Below are positions 50,917 to 62,116 of a stretch of DNA of 64,000 nt, one piece after another. The notes beneath the pieces are model-generated. The model was given only the letters and a program-made list of their open reading frames with translations, did not search any database and had not been told where the DNA came from. Source of the DNA: Streptomyces polyasparticus (lineage in GTDB: Bacteria > Actinomycetota > Actinomycetes > Streptomycetales > Streptomycetaceae); contig NZ_JACTVJ010000011.1 of assembly GCF_014493765.1 (NCBI RefSeq), positions 1-64,000 on the forward strand, given 5' to 3'. Position 1 is the stretch's first letter, and the number at the start of each line of letters is the position of its first letter. The translations under genes and the position numbers were made by a program.

Positions 50917-51279
50917 GTGGCGGTACGAGCGGTCCGGGGCGCGGTCCAACTCGAGCGGGACGAGGCCGGGCACATGGACGAGCAGGTCGGCGCGCTGCTG
51001 ACCGAGGTGCTCAACCGCAACGGGCTGTCCGCGGACGACCTGATCAGCGTCTGGTTCACGGCGACGCCCGATCTGCACAGCGACTTCCCGGCCGCCGCCG
51101 CCCGCAAGCTCGGCATCACCGACGTCCCCCTGATCTGCGCCCAGGAGCTGGACATCGCCGGCGCCATGCCCCGTGTCGTACGGGTCCTCGCGCACATCGA
51201 GTCCGACAAGCCGCGCTCCGAGATCGCCCATGTCTACCTCGGCGCCGCCGCCGCTCTGCGCAAGGACATCGCCCAGTGA
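50917..51279 (+). CDS. aroH: Chorismate mutase, AroH class
   Basis: 120 residues, GTG 50917 with AAGGAG at 50904-50909. 'VRAVRGAVQLERDEAGHM', 'DLISVWFTATPDLHSDFPAAAAR' (part) and 'VPLICAQELDIAGAMPRVVRVL' (part) are the AroH trimeric-barrel blocks, with the conserved Arg and Glu of the active site. It converts chorismate to prephenate. Its stop overlaps the prephenate dehydrogenase start (GTGA), linking the two steps of tyrosine synthesis. Confidence 0.95.
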   Translation: MAVRAVRGAVQLERDEAGHMDEQVGALLTEVLNRNGLSADDLISVWFTATPDLHSDFPAAAARKLGITDVPLICAQELDIAGAMPRVVRVLAHIESDKPRSEIAHVYLGAAAALRKDIAQ

Positions 51280-52361
51280 GAACCGCCCTCGTCATCGGCA
51301 CCGGCCTGATCGGCACCTCGGCCGCTCTCACGCTGCAGAGCCGCGGAGTCACCGTCCACCTCGCCGACCACGACCCCGAGCAGGCCCGGATGGCCGCGGC
51401 CCTCGGCGCAGGCACCGACGAGCCGCCGATCGGCACCGTCGACCTCGCGATCGTGGCCGTACCGCCGGCGCATGTGGCCGCCACCCTGGCCGACGCCATG
51501 CGGCGCGGCCTTGCCCGTGCGTACCTCGACGTCGCCAGCGTGAAGGCCGGGCCACGGCGCGAGCTGGAGGAGCTGGGGCTCGACCTCTCCACGTACATCG
51601 GTACGCATCCGATGTCGGGCAAGGAGCGCTCGGGACCGCTCGCGGCCACCGCGGACCTCTTCGAGGGCCGGCCCTGGGTGCTCACGCCGACCCGTGAGAC
51701 GGACACCGAGGTCCTGAACCTCGCCCTGGAACTGGTCGCGCTGTGCCGCGCCGTCCCCGTCGTCATGGACGCCGACGCCCACGACCGCGCCGTGGCGCTC
51801 GTCTCCCATATGCCGCACCTGGTGTCCAGCATGGTCGCCGCCCGCCTGGAGAACGCCGAGGAAGCGGCCGTACGCCTCTGCGGCCAGGGCATCCGCGATG
51901 TCACGCGGATCGCCGCGTCCGATCCGCGGATGTGGATCGACATCCTGTCCGCGAACCCGGGCCCGGTCGCCGATCTGCTCGCGGACGTCGCGGCCGACCT
52001 CGACGAGACGGTGAGCGCCCTGCGGGCGCTGCAGTCCTCCGACGAGGCCAAGCGGCGGGACGGCGCCACGGGCATCGAGACGGTGCTGCGCCGCGGCAAC
52101 GCGGGCCAGGTGCGCGTGCCCGGCAAGCACGGCTCGGCCCCCACCGCGTACGAGACGGTCGCGGTGCTGATCTCCGACCAGCCGGGCCAGCTCGCGCGGA
52201 TCTTCGCGGACGCCGGGATGGCTGGCGTGAACATCGAGGACGTCCGCATCGAGCACGCCACGGGCCAGCAGGCCGGTGTCGTCCAGCTCTTCGTCGACCC
52301 GAAGGTGGCGCCGGCCCTGGCGGGGGCGCTGCGGGAGCGGGGCTGGGCGCTGCGGCAGTAG
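51276..52361 (+). CDS. tyrA: Prephenate dehydrogenase
   Basis: 361 residues, GTG 51276. NAD(P) fold 'ALVIGTGLIGTSAALTL' at the N-terminus; the conserved catalytic-region 'YIGTHPMSGKERSGP'; a C-terminal ACT domain from about residue 290 (VAVLISDQPGQLARIFADAG), probably for tyrosine feedback. Oxidatively decarboxylates prephenate (or dehydrogenates arogenate). Coupled to aroH. It is followed by a 212-bp gap and cmk. Confidence 0.94.
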   Translation: MRTALVIGTGLIGTSAALTLQSRGVTVHLADHDPEQARMAAALGAGTDEPPIGTVDLAIVAVPPAHVAATLADAMRRGLARAYLDVASVKAGPRRELEELGLDLSTYIGTHPMSGKERSGPLAATADLFEGRPWVLTPTRETDTEVLNLALELVALCRAVPVVMDADAHDRAVALVSHMPHLVSSMVAARLENAEEAAVRLCGQGIRDVTRIAASDPRMWIDILSANPGPVADLLADVAADLDETVSALRALQSSDEAKRRDGATGIETVLRRGNAGQVRVPGKHGSAPTAYETVAVLISDQPGQLARIFADAGMAGVNIEDVRIEHATGQQAGVVQLFVDPKVAPALAGALRERGWALRQ

Positions 52362-52573
52362 GCGTCCCGCCGCCTGTGGGCAGTCGTGCCGCAGGGCGGC
52401 ACGGGTGGGCACGGGCACGCCGCGCGGCAGCGCACCGGCGGTGAGCACGACGGTGCACAGGCGGGGTGGGGAAGGGCCGGGAAATCGGGCCTTCCGGAGC
52501 CAGTAACCTTGTGGGCGGCGTTCTCACGCCGCACCGCAGACCCCAGCCGCTCGACGAAAGGCCCTCCAGCCCC

Positions 52574-53248
52574 GTGGACACCGCAGTGATCGTTGCCATC
52601 GACGGACCCTCCGGCACGGGCAAGTCGAGCACCTCGAAGGCCGTCGCCGCCCAGCTCGGCCTCAGCTACCTGGACACGGGCGCCCAGTACCGGGCGATCA
52701 CCTGGTGGATGGTGCACAACGGCATCGACATCACGGACCCGGCCGCCATCGCCGCCGCCGCGGGCAAGCCGGAGATCGTCTCGGGCACCGACCCGTCGGC
52801 CCCGACCATCACGGTCGACGGCACGGACGTGGCCGGACCGATCCGTACGCAGGAAGTGACCTCCAAGGTCAGCGCGGTCAGCGCGGTCCCCGAGGTGCGC
52901 GCCCGGATCACCGAGCTGCAGCGCTCCATCGCCGCGGGCGCCGAGAAGGGCATCGTCGTCGAGGGCCGTGACATCGGCACGACCGTGCTTCCGGACGCCG
53001 ACCTGAAGATCTTCCTGACCGCCTCGCCCGAGGCCCGCGCGGCCCGCCGCAGCGGTGAGCTCAAGGGCGCGGACGTCAACGCCACCCGCGAGGCCCTGCT
53101 CAAGCGGGACGCGGCCGACTCCGGCCGCAAGACCTCCCCGCTCGCCAAGGCGGACGACGCCGTCGAGGTCGACACCAGCGACCTCACGCTCCAGCAGGTC
53201 ATCGAGTGTGTCGTCACCCTGGTCGAGGAGAAGCGGGCCGCGAAGTGA
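52574..53248 (+). CDS. cmk: Cytidylate kinase
   Basis: 224 residues, GTG 52574; the frame extends upstream to 52466, but this start gives the standard N-terminus. P-loop GPSGTGKSS near residue 10, 'LSYLDTGAQYRAITWWMV', 'GIVVEGRDIGTTVLPDADLKIFLTA' (part) and 'RKTSPLAKADDAVEVDT'. It phosphorylates CMP and dCMP. The stop overlaps the acyltransferase start (GTGA). The order cmk-acyltransferase-der is conserved in actinobacteria. Confidence 0.96.
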   Translation: MDTAVIVAIDGPSGTGKSSTSKAVAAQLGLSYLDTGAQYRAITWWMVHNGIDITDPAAIAAAAGKPEIVSGTDPSAPTITVDGTDVAGPIRTQEVTSKVSAVSAVPEVRARITELQRSIAAGAEKGIVVEGRDIGTTVLPDADLKIFLTASPEARAARRSGELKGADVNATREALLKRDAADSGRKTSPLAKADDAVEVDTSDLTLQQVIECVVTLVEEKRAAK

Positions 53249-53901
53249 CGAAGACGACCGCCGCCGCCTCCGAGAAGGGTGCGGAGGTCGGCCGCAGGAT
53301 CGGCGTAGGGCTGATGTACGGCCTGTGGAAGCCGCGCGTCCTGGGTGCCTGGAAGGTGCCCGCCAGCGGCCCCGTGATCTTCGCCGTGAACCATGCGCAC
53401 AACGTCGACGGGCCCATGGTCATGGGCACGGCGCCGCGGCCCACGCACTTCCTGATCAAGAAGGAGGCGTTCGTCGGGCCACTCGACCCGTTCCTCACCG
53501 GGATCGGCCAGGTCAAGGTGGACCGCTCGAGCGCCGACCGGACCGCGATCACCCGGGCCCTTGACGTCCTGGCCGCGGGCGGCGTCCTCGGGATCTTCCC
53601 CGAGGGCACCCGGGGCGAGGGCGACTTCGCCTCCCTGCGGGCCGGGCTCGCGTATTTCGCGGTCCGTTCCGGTGCGCCCATCGTTCCGGTGGCCGTACTG
53701 GGAAGCACCGACCGTCCCGGACGGTTGATAAAGGGGCTGCCGGCGCTCAGAAGCCGTATCGACGTGGTCTTCGGCGACCCGTTCGACGCGGGCGACGGCA
53801 GCGGACGGCGGACCCGCAAGGCCCTGGACGAGGCGACCCTGCGGATCCAGGGCCGGCTGACCGGCCACCTGGAAAACGCCAGGCGCCTCACGGGGCGCTG
53901 A
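53245..53901 (+). CDS. 1-acyl-sn-glycerol-3-phosphate acyltransferase family protein
   Basis: 218 residues, GTG 53245. The acyltransferase motifs are intact: HX4D as 'NHAHNVDGPMV' near residue 47 and 'GIFPEGTRGEGDF' near residue 115. It would acylate lysophosphatidate or a related lipid acceptor at the membrane. Sandwiched between cmk and der and translationally coupled to cmk. Confidence 0.92.
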   Translation: MTKTTAAASEKGAEVGRRIGVGLMYGLWKPRVLGAWKVPASGPVIFAVNHAHNVDGPMVMGTAPRPTHFLIKKEAFVGPLDPFLTGIGQVKVDRSSADRTAITRALDVLAAGGVLGIFPEGTRGEGDFASLRAGLAYFAVRSGAPIVPVAVLGSTDRPGRLIKGLPALRSRIDVVFGDPFDAGDGSGRRTRKALDEATLRIQGRLTGHLENARRLTGR

Positions 53902-54010
53902 GTAAGACTTGAAGCACTGCGTTGTGCCCGGTACCGGGTGTGACCGCGGTGAGTAGTGGCCCGCGCGCCTGCGTGGTCCATCGATGACGGATGACAGAGG
54001 TACGGACTTC

Positions 54011-55492
54011 ATGAACGACCAGATCCCCGCAGAGGGCGCGCACGAGCACGAGCACGACCACGGCGCGCTCGGCGAAGCGGAGTACGCGGAGTTCATGGAG
54101 CTCGCCGCGGAAGAGGGCTTCGACCTCGAAGAGGTCGAGGGCGCGATCGAGGAGGCCGGGCACGGCCCCCTGCCCGTGGTCGCCGTCGTCGGCCGCCCGA
54201 ATGTCGGCAAGTCGACCCTGGTGAACCGCATCATCGGCCGCCGCGAGGCCGTCGTCGAGGACAAGCCGGGCGTCACGCGCGACCGTGTCACCTACGAGGC
54301 CGAGTGGGCCGGCCGTCGCTTCAAGGTCGTCGACACCGGCGGCTGGGAGCAGGACGTCCTCGGCATCGACGCCTCCGTCGCCGCCCAATCCGAGTACGCC
54401 ATCGAGGCCGCCGACGCCGTGATCTTCGTGGTGGACGCCACCGTCGGCGTCACCGACACCGACGCGGCCGTCGTGAAGCTGCTCCGCAAGGCCAAGAAGC
54501 CCGTCGTCCTGTGCGCCAACAAGGTCGACGGCCCGAGCGGCGAGGCCGACGCCCTCGCGCTGTGGTCCCTCGGCATCGGCGAGCCGCACCCGGTCTCCTC
54601 GCTGCACGGCCGCGGTACGGGCGACATGCTCGACGCCGTCCTCGAGGCGCTGCCGGACGCGCCGCAGCAGCTCTTCGGCGGCCCGGGCGTCGGCGGACCC
54701 CGCCGTATCGCCCTGATCGGCCGTCCGAACGTCGGCAAGTCCTCGCTCCTGAACAAGGTCGCGAAGGAAGACCGCGTCGTGGTCAACGAGCTGGCCGGCA
54801 CCACCCGCGACCCGGTCGACGAGCTGATCAATCTTGGCGGCGTCACCTGGAAGTTCATCGACACGGCCGGTATCCGCAAGAAGGTCCACCTGCAGTCCGG
54901 CGCCGACTACTACGCCTCGCTGCGTACGGCCGCCGCGGTCGAGAAGGCCGAGGTCGCGGTCATCCTGATCGACGCCGCGGACTCGATCAGCGTCCAGGAC
55001 CAGCGCATCGTCACGATGGCCGTGGAAGCCGGACGCGCGATCGTGATGGCGTACAACAAGTGGGACACCCTCGACGAGGAGCGCCGCTACTACCTCGAGC
55101 GCGAGATCGAGACCGAGCTCGGCCAGGTGGCCTGGGCGCCGCGTGTGAACGTCTCGGCGCGCACCGGCCGCCACATGGAGAAGCTGGTCCCGGCGATCGA
55201 GACGGCGCTCGCGGGCTGGGAGACGCGCGTGCCGACCGGCCGGCTGAACTCCTTCCTCGGCGAGCTCGTCGCCGCCCACCCGCACCCCGTGCGCGGCGGC
55301 AAGCAGCCCCGCATCCTCTTCGGCACGCAGGCCGGCACGAAGCCGCCGCGGTTCGTGCTCTTCGCCTCCGGCTTCATCGAGGCGGGCTACCGCCGCTTCA
55401 TCGAGCGCCGGCTGCGCGAGGAGTTCGGCTTCGAGGGCACGCCGGTCCACATCTCGGTGCGCGTACGCGAGAAGCGCAGCAAGAAGAAGTAG
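54011..55492 (+). CDS. der: GTPase Der (EngA), ribosome assembly factor
   Basis: 493 residues; ATG 54011 with AGAGG at 53996-54000 (an ATG at 53984 is possible). A His/Glu-rich N-terminal extension (HEHEHDHG) of about 55 residues is followed by two GTPase domains, P-loops GRPNVGKST near residues 62 and 238, with DTGGW / DTAGI G3 motifs and NKVD / NKWD G4 motifs, then a KH-like domain ending in basic 'KRSKKK'. Essential for 50S assembly. Confidence 0.96.
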   Translation: MNDQIPAEGAHEHEHDHGALGEAEYAEFMELAAEEGFDLEEVEGAIEEAGHGPLPVVAVVGRPNVGKSTLVNRIIGRREAVVEDKPGVTRDRVTYEAEWAGRRFKVVDTGGWEQDVLGIDASVAAQSEYAIEAADAVIFVVDATVGVTDTDAAVVKLLRKAKKPVVLCANKVDGPSGEADALALWSLGIGEPHPVSSLHGRGTGDMLDAVLEALPDAPQQLFGGPGVGGPRRIALIGRPNVGKSSLLNKVAKEDRVVVNELAGTTRDPVDELINLGGVTWKFIDTAGIRKKVHLQSGADYYASLRTAAAVEKAEVAVILIDAADSISVQDQRIVTMAVEAGRAIVMAYNKWDTLDEERRYYLEREIETELGQVAWAPRVNVSARTGRHMEKLVPAIETALAGWETRVPTGRLNSFLGELVAAHPHPVRGGKQPRILFGTQAGTKPPRFVLFASGFIEAGYRRFIERRLREEFGFEGTPVHISVRVREKRSKKK

Positions 55493-55508
55493 CGGCCGCA
55501 CCTTCGGT

Positions 55509-55552
55509 CGTACGAAGGCCCACCCGGTGTCTGCCGGGTGGGCCTTCGTACG
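55509..55552. terminator. Bidirectional terminator after der
   Basis: Perfect 19-bp stem (55509-55527 with 55534-55552; arm CGTACGAAGGCCCACCCGG) with a 6-nt loop. It lies between der and a convergent minus-strand gene. Confidence 0.92.
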
Positions 55553-55600
55553 TCGTATGCAGGGGGTGCGCGGGGCGCACCGAGCCGTACGGGAAGCGGC

Positions 55601-55954
55601 TCAGCGCTCCCGCCGCGGACCCGGTGGCAGCGCTGCCGGGAAGCCGCCCGGGCGCTGCGGCAGGTGCTGCCAGGTCGGCGGCGGTGGTTCGTGGTGGGGG
55701 TGGCGCCCCAAGGGATGCTGCATATGGCCGAAGGGGGTGAAGCCCAGGTCCTCTTCGCCGCTGTGATCTCCCGGAAGCGCCTTGAACGACCGGCGCCACT
55801 CCGCGTAGAGCTCGTCGTAGATGGGAGTCGCGGAGGGGCTCGGTGGAGCCTCTCCGGAGGGTCGCATACCGGGGATGGGATGGCGGGAGGGGTCGTAAGG
55901 CTGCACGTAGGTGCCAACGACCCCACGGCGGTTGGGATGCGGGACGGGCCCCAC
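55601..55954 (-). CDS. Small Pro/His-rich unknown protein
   Basis: 117 residues from GTG 55954; longer frames extend into the next gene. The sequence 'PIYDELYAEWRRSFKALPGD' is the only ordered-looking helix; the C-terminal ~55 residues are rich in Pro, His and Gly (HPLGRHPHHEPPPPTW). No recognised domain. It lies 26 bp downstream of the following unknown gene on the same strand and is probably its operon partner. It may be real, but the coding evidence is modest. Confidence 0.6.
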   Translation of the reverse strand: MGPVPHPNRRGVVGTYVQPYDPSRHPIPGMRPSGEAPPSPSATPIYDELYAEWRRSFKALPGDHSGEEDLGFTPFGHMQHPLGRHPHHEPPPPTWQHLPQRPGGFPAALPPGPRRER

Positions 55955-55980
55955 CGACCTTGTTCCGGCCGCCGCCGGGA

Positions 55981-56748
55981 TCACGTACCGGCCAGCGGCA
56001 TGCACGCCGTGACGAGCTGGCCGTTGGCCGCGGCCTTGTCCAGGGCGTCCCGCAGCAGGTCCTCGCGGGGCTGGCGGCCGATCGAGCCCACGGGGGCGGC
56101 GAACACCAGGACCTTGTTGGTCTTGTTGGCCGCGGCACGCCAGCCGTCGGTGACATGGAGCGGCTGATGCGCCTGCCACCACGCCACCTGGCCGCCGGTC
56201 TCGCCGGGCTGCAGGACCGCGTGCAGCTGGCCCATGGCGAGCAGCACCGACCAGCCGTTCAGGAGCGACGGCACGTCCTTGACCTGGCTGACCGGCATGA
56301 AGCCCTGCTCGATCAGGAGCGGCAGGAAGTCGTCGCCGCCGCCGGTGGCGCCGGGGCGGGCGATCGGGCCGGTCGGCTCGACGACCAGCGCGGGGTGCAG
56401 ATCGCCTTCCAGGAGGACGAGTCCGCTGGTCACGCCGAGCACGGCCTGCTCGGGCTCCTCGGCGGCCGGCTCGCCGCCGGTGATCGACTGGACGGCGCCC
56501 TGGAGCTGCTCCTCGGGCACCTGGACGACCTGCGAGGGCAGGCAGGTGGCGTGGGCGAAGGCCAGGACGGCGGTCTCCTCGCCTACGAACAGCACGGTGC
56601 TGGTGCGCTCCTGCTGGCTGTCGCCCGGGGTGCGGCAGGACGTGCAGTCATAGCTGCCCGGGGAGGTGTCGCCGGTGAGCAGACGGTCGGCCTCATCGTC
56701 GCCGATCTCGGCGCGTACGTCGTCGCTGACGTCGAGCATGCGCTGCAC
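55981..56748 (-). CDS. Unknown protein with N-terminal CxxC
   Basis: 255 residues, GTG at 56748 with GAGGAG five bases upstream; ATG 56739 is an alternative. 'GSYDCTSCRTPGD' near residue 35 and 'HATCLPSQVVQ' supply three cysteines that could bind a metal. The rest is alpha/beta with 'VLFVGEETAVLAFA' and 'NKVLVFAAPVGSIG'. No signal peptide. I do not recognise a family; it resembles generic actinobacterial hypothetical proteins. Confidence 0.75.
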   Translation of the reverse strand: MQRMLDVSDDVRAEIGDDEADRLLTGDTSPGSYDCTSCRTPGDSQQERTSTVLFVGEETAVLAFAHATCLPSQVVQVPEEQLQGAVQSITGGEPAAEEPEQAVLGVTSGLVLLEGDLHPALVVEPTGPIARPGATGGGDDFLPLLIEQGFMPVSQVKDVPSLLNGWSVLLAMGQLHAVLQPGETGGQVAWWQAHQPLHVTDGWRAAANKTNKVLVFAAPVGSIGRQPREDLLRDALDKAAANGQLVTACMPLAGT

Positions 56749-57960
<1,212 letters not shown>

Positions 57961-57966
57961 CAGGAG

Positions 57967-58008
57967 CGGGCAGCCCCGTCCGGTCGTCCGACCGGGTGGG
58001 GCTGCCCG
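57967..58008 (+). terminator. Terminator between the two rpf genes
   Basis: Outer stem GGGCAGCCCC (57968-57977) / GGGGCTGCCC (57998-58007) with an inner CGGTCG-TC-CGACCG hairpin, seven bases after the first rpf stop. It suggests the second rpf gene has its own promoter. Confidence 0.8.
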
Positions 58009-58058
58009 GTACCGGGGCGCGGCACTCCCTTTCGCCGCCGCGTCGCTGCTTAGCGTGA

Positions 58059-58667
<609 letters not shown>

Positions 58668-58685
58668 GCGGTGCCACGCGGCCGC

Positions 58686-59357
58686 TCAGATGTGCTGGGC
58701 GGCCGCCCACTCCGCGGCCTCGCCGCTGAACACCACCGCACCGCGCCGCAGTTCGTGGACGAGGACGGTGCGGCCGGCCGGGGCGCGCAGAGCCGGCGGC
58801 AGGCGCTGTTCCGCCGTGACGACGGTGGTCTCCAGGCTCGCGAGCAGCTCGTACGTACGGGCCGTGACCGCCGGGGACATGCCCTGGGCGGGTTCGTCGA
58901 GCAGCAGGACGCGCGGGCGGGAGAGCAGGGCTCCGGCGACGGCGAGCATGCGCTGCTCGCCGCCCGAGAGGGTCGCGGCGCGGCGCCCGAGGAGGGGCTT
59001 CAGCTCCGGGTACGCGTCGAAGGCGGGGGATAACTCGCCCTGAGGGGCCGCCAGTTCGAGGTTCGCCTCGACGCTCATCGAGGCGAACACGGCCTGGCGG
59101 TCGGGCACGAAACGGATGCCGCGCGCGGCGCGCTCGTGTGCAGGGACGCGGGTGATGTCCCGGCCGCGCCACAGCACCCGGCCCTCGCTCGGGCGCACGG
59201 TGCCGGCCAGGGCCCGCAGGGCCGTCGTACGCCCCGAGCCGTTGCGTCCCAGGAGCACGGTCACGCCCGGATGTGCGGCGACCAGGTCGACGCCGTGCAG
59301 GGCTTCCAGGGGGCCGTAGCGCACGCGGGCCCGGCGGAGCTCGATCTCGGTGCTCAT
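58686..59357 (-). CDS. livF: LivF-type branched-chain amino acid ABC ATPase with altered Walker A
   Basis: 223 residues, ATG 59357 overlapping the fusion gene stop (ATGA). The layout is LivF-like, with signature LSGGEQRMLAVAGALL and Walker B VLLLDEPAQGMSP. The Walker A is GRNGSGRTT (residues 37-45): Arg43 replaces the invariant Lys. It is translated with the LivH-LivM-LivG fusion and forms the second ATPase of the complex. The Arg may reduce ATP hydrolysis, leaving the LivG domain as the main motor. Confidence 0.88.
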   Translation of the reverse strand: MSTEIELRRARVRYGPLEALHGVDLVAAHPGVTVLLGRNGSGRTTALRALAGTVRPSEGRVLWRGRDITRVPAHERAARGIRFVPDRQAVFASMSVEANLELAAPQGELSPAFDAYPELKPLLGRRAATLSGGEQRMLAVAGALLSRPRVLLLDEPAQGMSPAVTARTYELLASLETTVVTAEQRLPPALRAPAGRTVLVHELRRGAVVFSGEAAEWAAAQHI

Positions 59358-62113
59358 ACGTCTCCTCCGCCGGCGTGCGCCGCCGTGTCGAGCACGCGCT
59401 CGGGCGGACCGGACGCGATGATGCGGCCCGCGCTCAACACGTGGACGGTGTCCGCGAGATGGGCCACGAGGTCGAGGTCGTGCTCGACGACGAGCAGGGC
59501 CGTTCCTTCGGCGGCGAGGGCGCGCAGGACACGGGAGAGGGCGGCCACCTCGGCCGTGTCCAGGCCCGCGGCCGGTTCGTCGAGGAGCAGCACGTGGGGT
59601 GCGCCGGCGAGCGCACGGCCCAGCTCCACGCGGCGCAGTGTGCCGGTCGGCAGATCGGCGGCGGGGTGGTGGCGCACGGGTCCGTCGAGGCCGAGCAGGC
59701 GCAAGGTGCGGTCGACGGCGGTCAGGTCGCGTACGCGGCCCTGCTCGGCGCCGACGCGCAGGTTCTCCTCGACGGTGAGGGAGGGGAAGACGGCGAGCTG
59801 CTGGAAGGTGCGGGCGATCCCGAGCCGCGTCCGGGCGTGCGCCGCGAGCCGCGTGATGTCTCGCCCGGCGAACTCGACGCGCCCCGCGTCCGGCCGCACG
59901 GTCCCGGCGAGACAGTGGAACAGCGTGCTCTTGCCGGCCCCGTTCGGCCCGACCACGGCGGTGATCCGCCCGGGCACGATCTCGATTCCGACCCCGTCGA
60001 GCGCGGTGAAGTCGTCGTACGTGACGGTGAGTCCGTGGGCGGTGAGGGGGCCGGCGGGCGTGTCTGTGGCCTTGGCCGAGCGGGTGGGCCGCACCGGTTC
60101 GGGGGCGCCACCTTGTGGCCCGGCCCCTGAGACCGAGGTCTCCGCCCTTTGGCCCCCGGAGGTCGTCCTTGACGCCCGGGGAGCGGGAGTTGGGTCCTGG
60201 CCCTCCGGGCCTGTGCCGGGTGCGTTCCCCGTCTCCTGGTGGATGGCGTGCCGAGGCCGTGCCGCGAAGCGGGCGCGGATCGCCTCGCCCCGCGCGGTCA
60301 GACGCACCTCACGTCGCGGTCCGCGGACGTGCGCCGCCACCGCCCGTACCGCTTCGTAAGGCCCCCCGGGGAATCGGCCGATCAGGACGGCGAGGACGCC
60401 GATCACGGCCGCGGCCACGCCGCCCCGCGTGCCCGCGTCCAGGCCGACCAGGAGCGCCGCCGCGCCCAGCGCGCCGATCAGGGAGTCCGCGCCGAGGACC
60501 ACCACCGCCGCGAACCACAGGAGGCCGCGTACGGGGTCGAAGGCCGCCGGGTCGAAGGCGCGCAGGCCCATGCCGAGCATGCCGCCGCCCAGCGCGGCGA
60601 GCGCGGCGCCCGCGACGAACGCGCCCACCTTGAGGTGCGGAACCCGTACCCCTGAAGCGGACGCCCCGGCCTGGTGGTCGCGCAGGGCGGCGAGCGCGCG
60701 CCCGGTGCGGCCGCGGCGCAGCAGCGAGACGCTCACCAACGCGCCCGCAAGCAGGGCGAGTTCGAGGACGTAGTAGGCGCGGTCGCCGCCGAAGCCCGCG
60801 GGCCGCCCGATCCCCAGACCGGACGTGGCGTACGGCTGGTCGAAGACGAAGCGGCTCACGCCCATGCCCACCGCGAGCGTGGCGAGCGCGAGGGCGAGCC
60901 CGTGCCGGCTGATCGCGGGCCAGCCGGTCAGCAGGCCGAGGGGAGCCACGAGGAGCACGGCAACTCCCAAGGCCGCCAAGGGCGGAAGCTCCGGAAGCCC
61001 GGGGAAGCGGCCGGCCGCGAGCAGCGCCGTGAACAGCGCGCCCAGACCCGCGTATGCCGCCTGTCCGAGCGAGATCTGGCCGCCGCGCCCCGTGACGACC
61101 ACCAGCGACAGGAGCACCACGGCAAGCGCCGGCACCTGGATCGCCGTATGGAGGTCGGAGCCCGCGAAGCCGAGCGGCAGCAGGAAGAGGACCCCCGCCA
61201 CCACCCAGACACCGGCAGGCGTACGGATACGGGCCGTCGCCGTACGGGGCAGCGCATCGCGCCCGCCGATCCCCGGCAGCACGAGCGCGGACACCAGGAG
61301 CGCCACCACGAACAGGTTCGCGCCTACCGCCTGCAACAGCGGCTCGGCCCAGCCCGAAGGATGCAGCCGGGTCAACTGGGCCTGGACCACACCGAGTCCG
61401 AGCGCCACCGCCACCGCGATCGGCAGGCTGTGCATGCCCGCACCCACCGCGACCGCGATCACCTGCAGGACGAGGAGCGTGAGGCCGTACGGATCGAGCC
61501 GTACCTGCGAGGCGAGCAGCACCCCGGTCAGTCCCGCGGTGAACGAGCCGAAGGCCCAGCCCACCGACGCCACCCGGTCCGCGTCGATCCCGCCGAGCAC
61601 GGCAAGCGGGCGGTTGTCGACGACCGCGCGCAGCTCACCGCCGAAGCGCGTCCAGCGCGTCACCGCCCAGACGCCGGCCGCGAGCGCCAGGACGATCGCG
61701 AGCTGCCCCCACGGTTCGTCGCCGAGCACCTGCGGTGCGTCCGCGTGCGCGCCCTGCCCCCAGACGAGCGCCGCCCCGCCGACCAGCAGCACGAACACCC
61801 CGATCGATGCGACCAGGGTCTGCACCGGATCGCTGCCGAGCACCGCGAGCGGCCGGAACACCGCACGTTCCAGAAGCAGTCCGATGCCGGGCGCCACCAC
61901 GAGCAGGGTCACGCCCGCGCCCAGCCACAGCGGCCAGCCCCACTCCACGGTGAACTGCCGCAGCAGATACGCGCACACCATCGCGACCGCACCGTGCGCC
62001 AGGTTGAGCACGCCGGTCGCCCGGTACGTGACGATCAGGCCGATGCCGGTCAGGGCCGCCGCGCTGCCCACGGCCAGACCGGCCAGGGTGAGGTCCCACG
62101 TCAGCGAGTTCAC
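59354..62113 (-). CDS. Fused LivH-LivM-LivG branched-chain amino acid ABC transporter
   Basis: 919 residues, GTG at 62113. Three normally separate subunits are joined. LivH-type permease, residues ~1-290 (GIGLIVTYRATGVLNLAHGA); LivM-type permease, ~295-590 (GRGGQISLGQAAYAGLGALF); a ~90-residue Pro/Gly/Ala linker; and LivG-type ATPase, ~688-919, with intact Walker A GPNGAGKST and Walker B VLLLDEPAAGLD. The ABC signature is unusual, LPTGTLRRVELGRALAG, not LSGGQQR. Substrate could be a branched-chain amino acid, amide or urea. No frameshift is needed. Overlaps livF by ATGA. Confidence 0.93.
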   Translation of the reverse strand: MNSLTWDLTLAGLAVGSAAALTGIGLIVTYRATGVLNLAHGAVAMVCAYLLRQFTVEWGWPLWLGAGVTLLVVAPGIGLLLERAVFRPLAVLGSDPVQTLVASIGVFVLLVGGAALVWGQGAHADAPQVLGDEPWGQLAIVLALAAGVWAVTRWTRFGGELRAVVDNRPLAVLGGIDADRVASVGWAFGSFTAGLTGVLLASQVRLDPYGLTLLVLQVIAVAVGAGMHSLPIAVAVALGLGVVQAQLTRLHPSGWAEPLLQAVGANLFVVALLVSALVLPGIGGRDALPRTATARIRTPAGVWVVAGVLFLLPLGFAGSDLHTAIQVPALAVVLLSLVVVTGRGGQISLGQAAYAGLGALFTALLAAGRFPGLPELPPLAALGVAVLLVAPLGLLTGWPAISRHGLALALATLAVGMGVSRFVFDQPYATSGLGIGRPAGFGGDRAYYVLELALLAGALVSVSLLRRGRTGRALAALRDHQAGASASGVRVPHLKVGAFVAGAALAALGGGMLGMGLRAFDPAAFDPVRGLLWFAAVVVLGADSLIGALGAAALLVGLDAGTRGGVAAAVIGVLAVLIGRFPGGPYEAVRAVAAHVRGPRREVRLTARGEAIRARFAARPRHAIHQETGNAPGTGPEGQDPTPAPRASRTTSGGQRAETSVSGAGPQGGAPEPVRPTRSAKATDTPAGPLTAHGLTVTYDDFTALDGVGIEIVPGRITAVVGPNGAGKSTLFHCLAGTVRPDAGRVEFAGRDITRLAAHARTRLGIARTFQQLAVFPSLTVEENLRVGAEQGRVRDLTAVDRTLRLLGLDGPVRHHPAADLPTGTLRRVELGRALAGAPHVLLLDEPAAGLDTAEVAALSRVLRALAAEGTALLVVEHDLDLVAHLADTVHVLSAGRIIASGPPERVLDTAAHAGGGDV

Positions 62114-62116
62114 CGC

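Noticed and set aside
60100-60240. Another copy of the palindromic repeat in the LivM-LivG linker
   Set aside because: The stretch is Pro/Gly-rich with short GC dyads but does not match the conserved core seen at 18575 and 36433.
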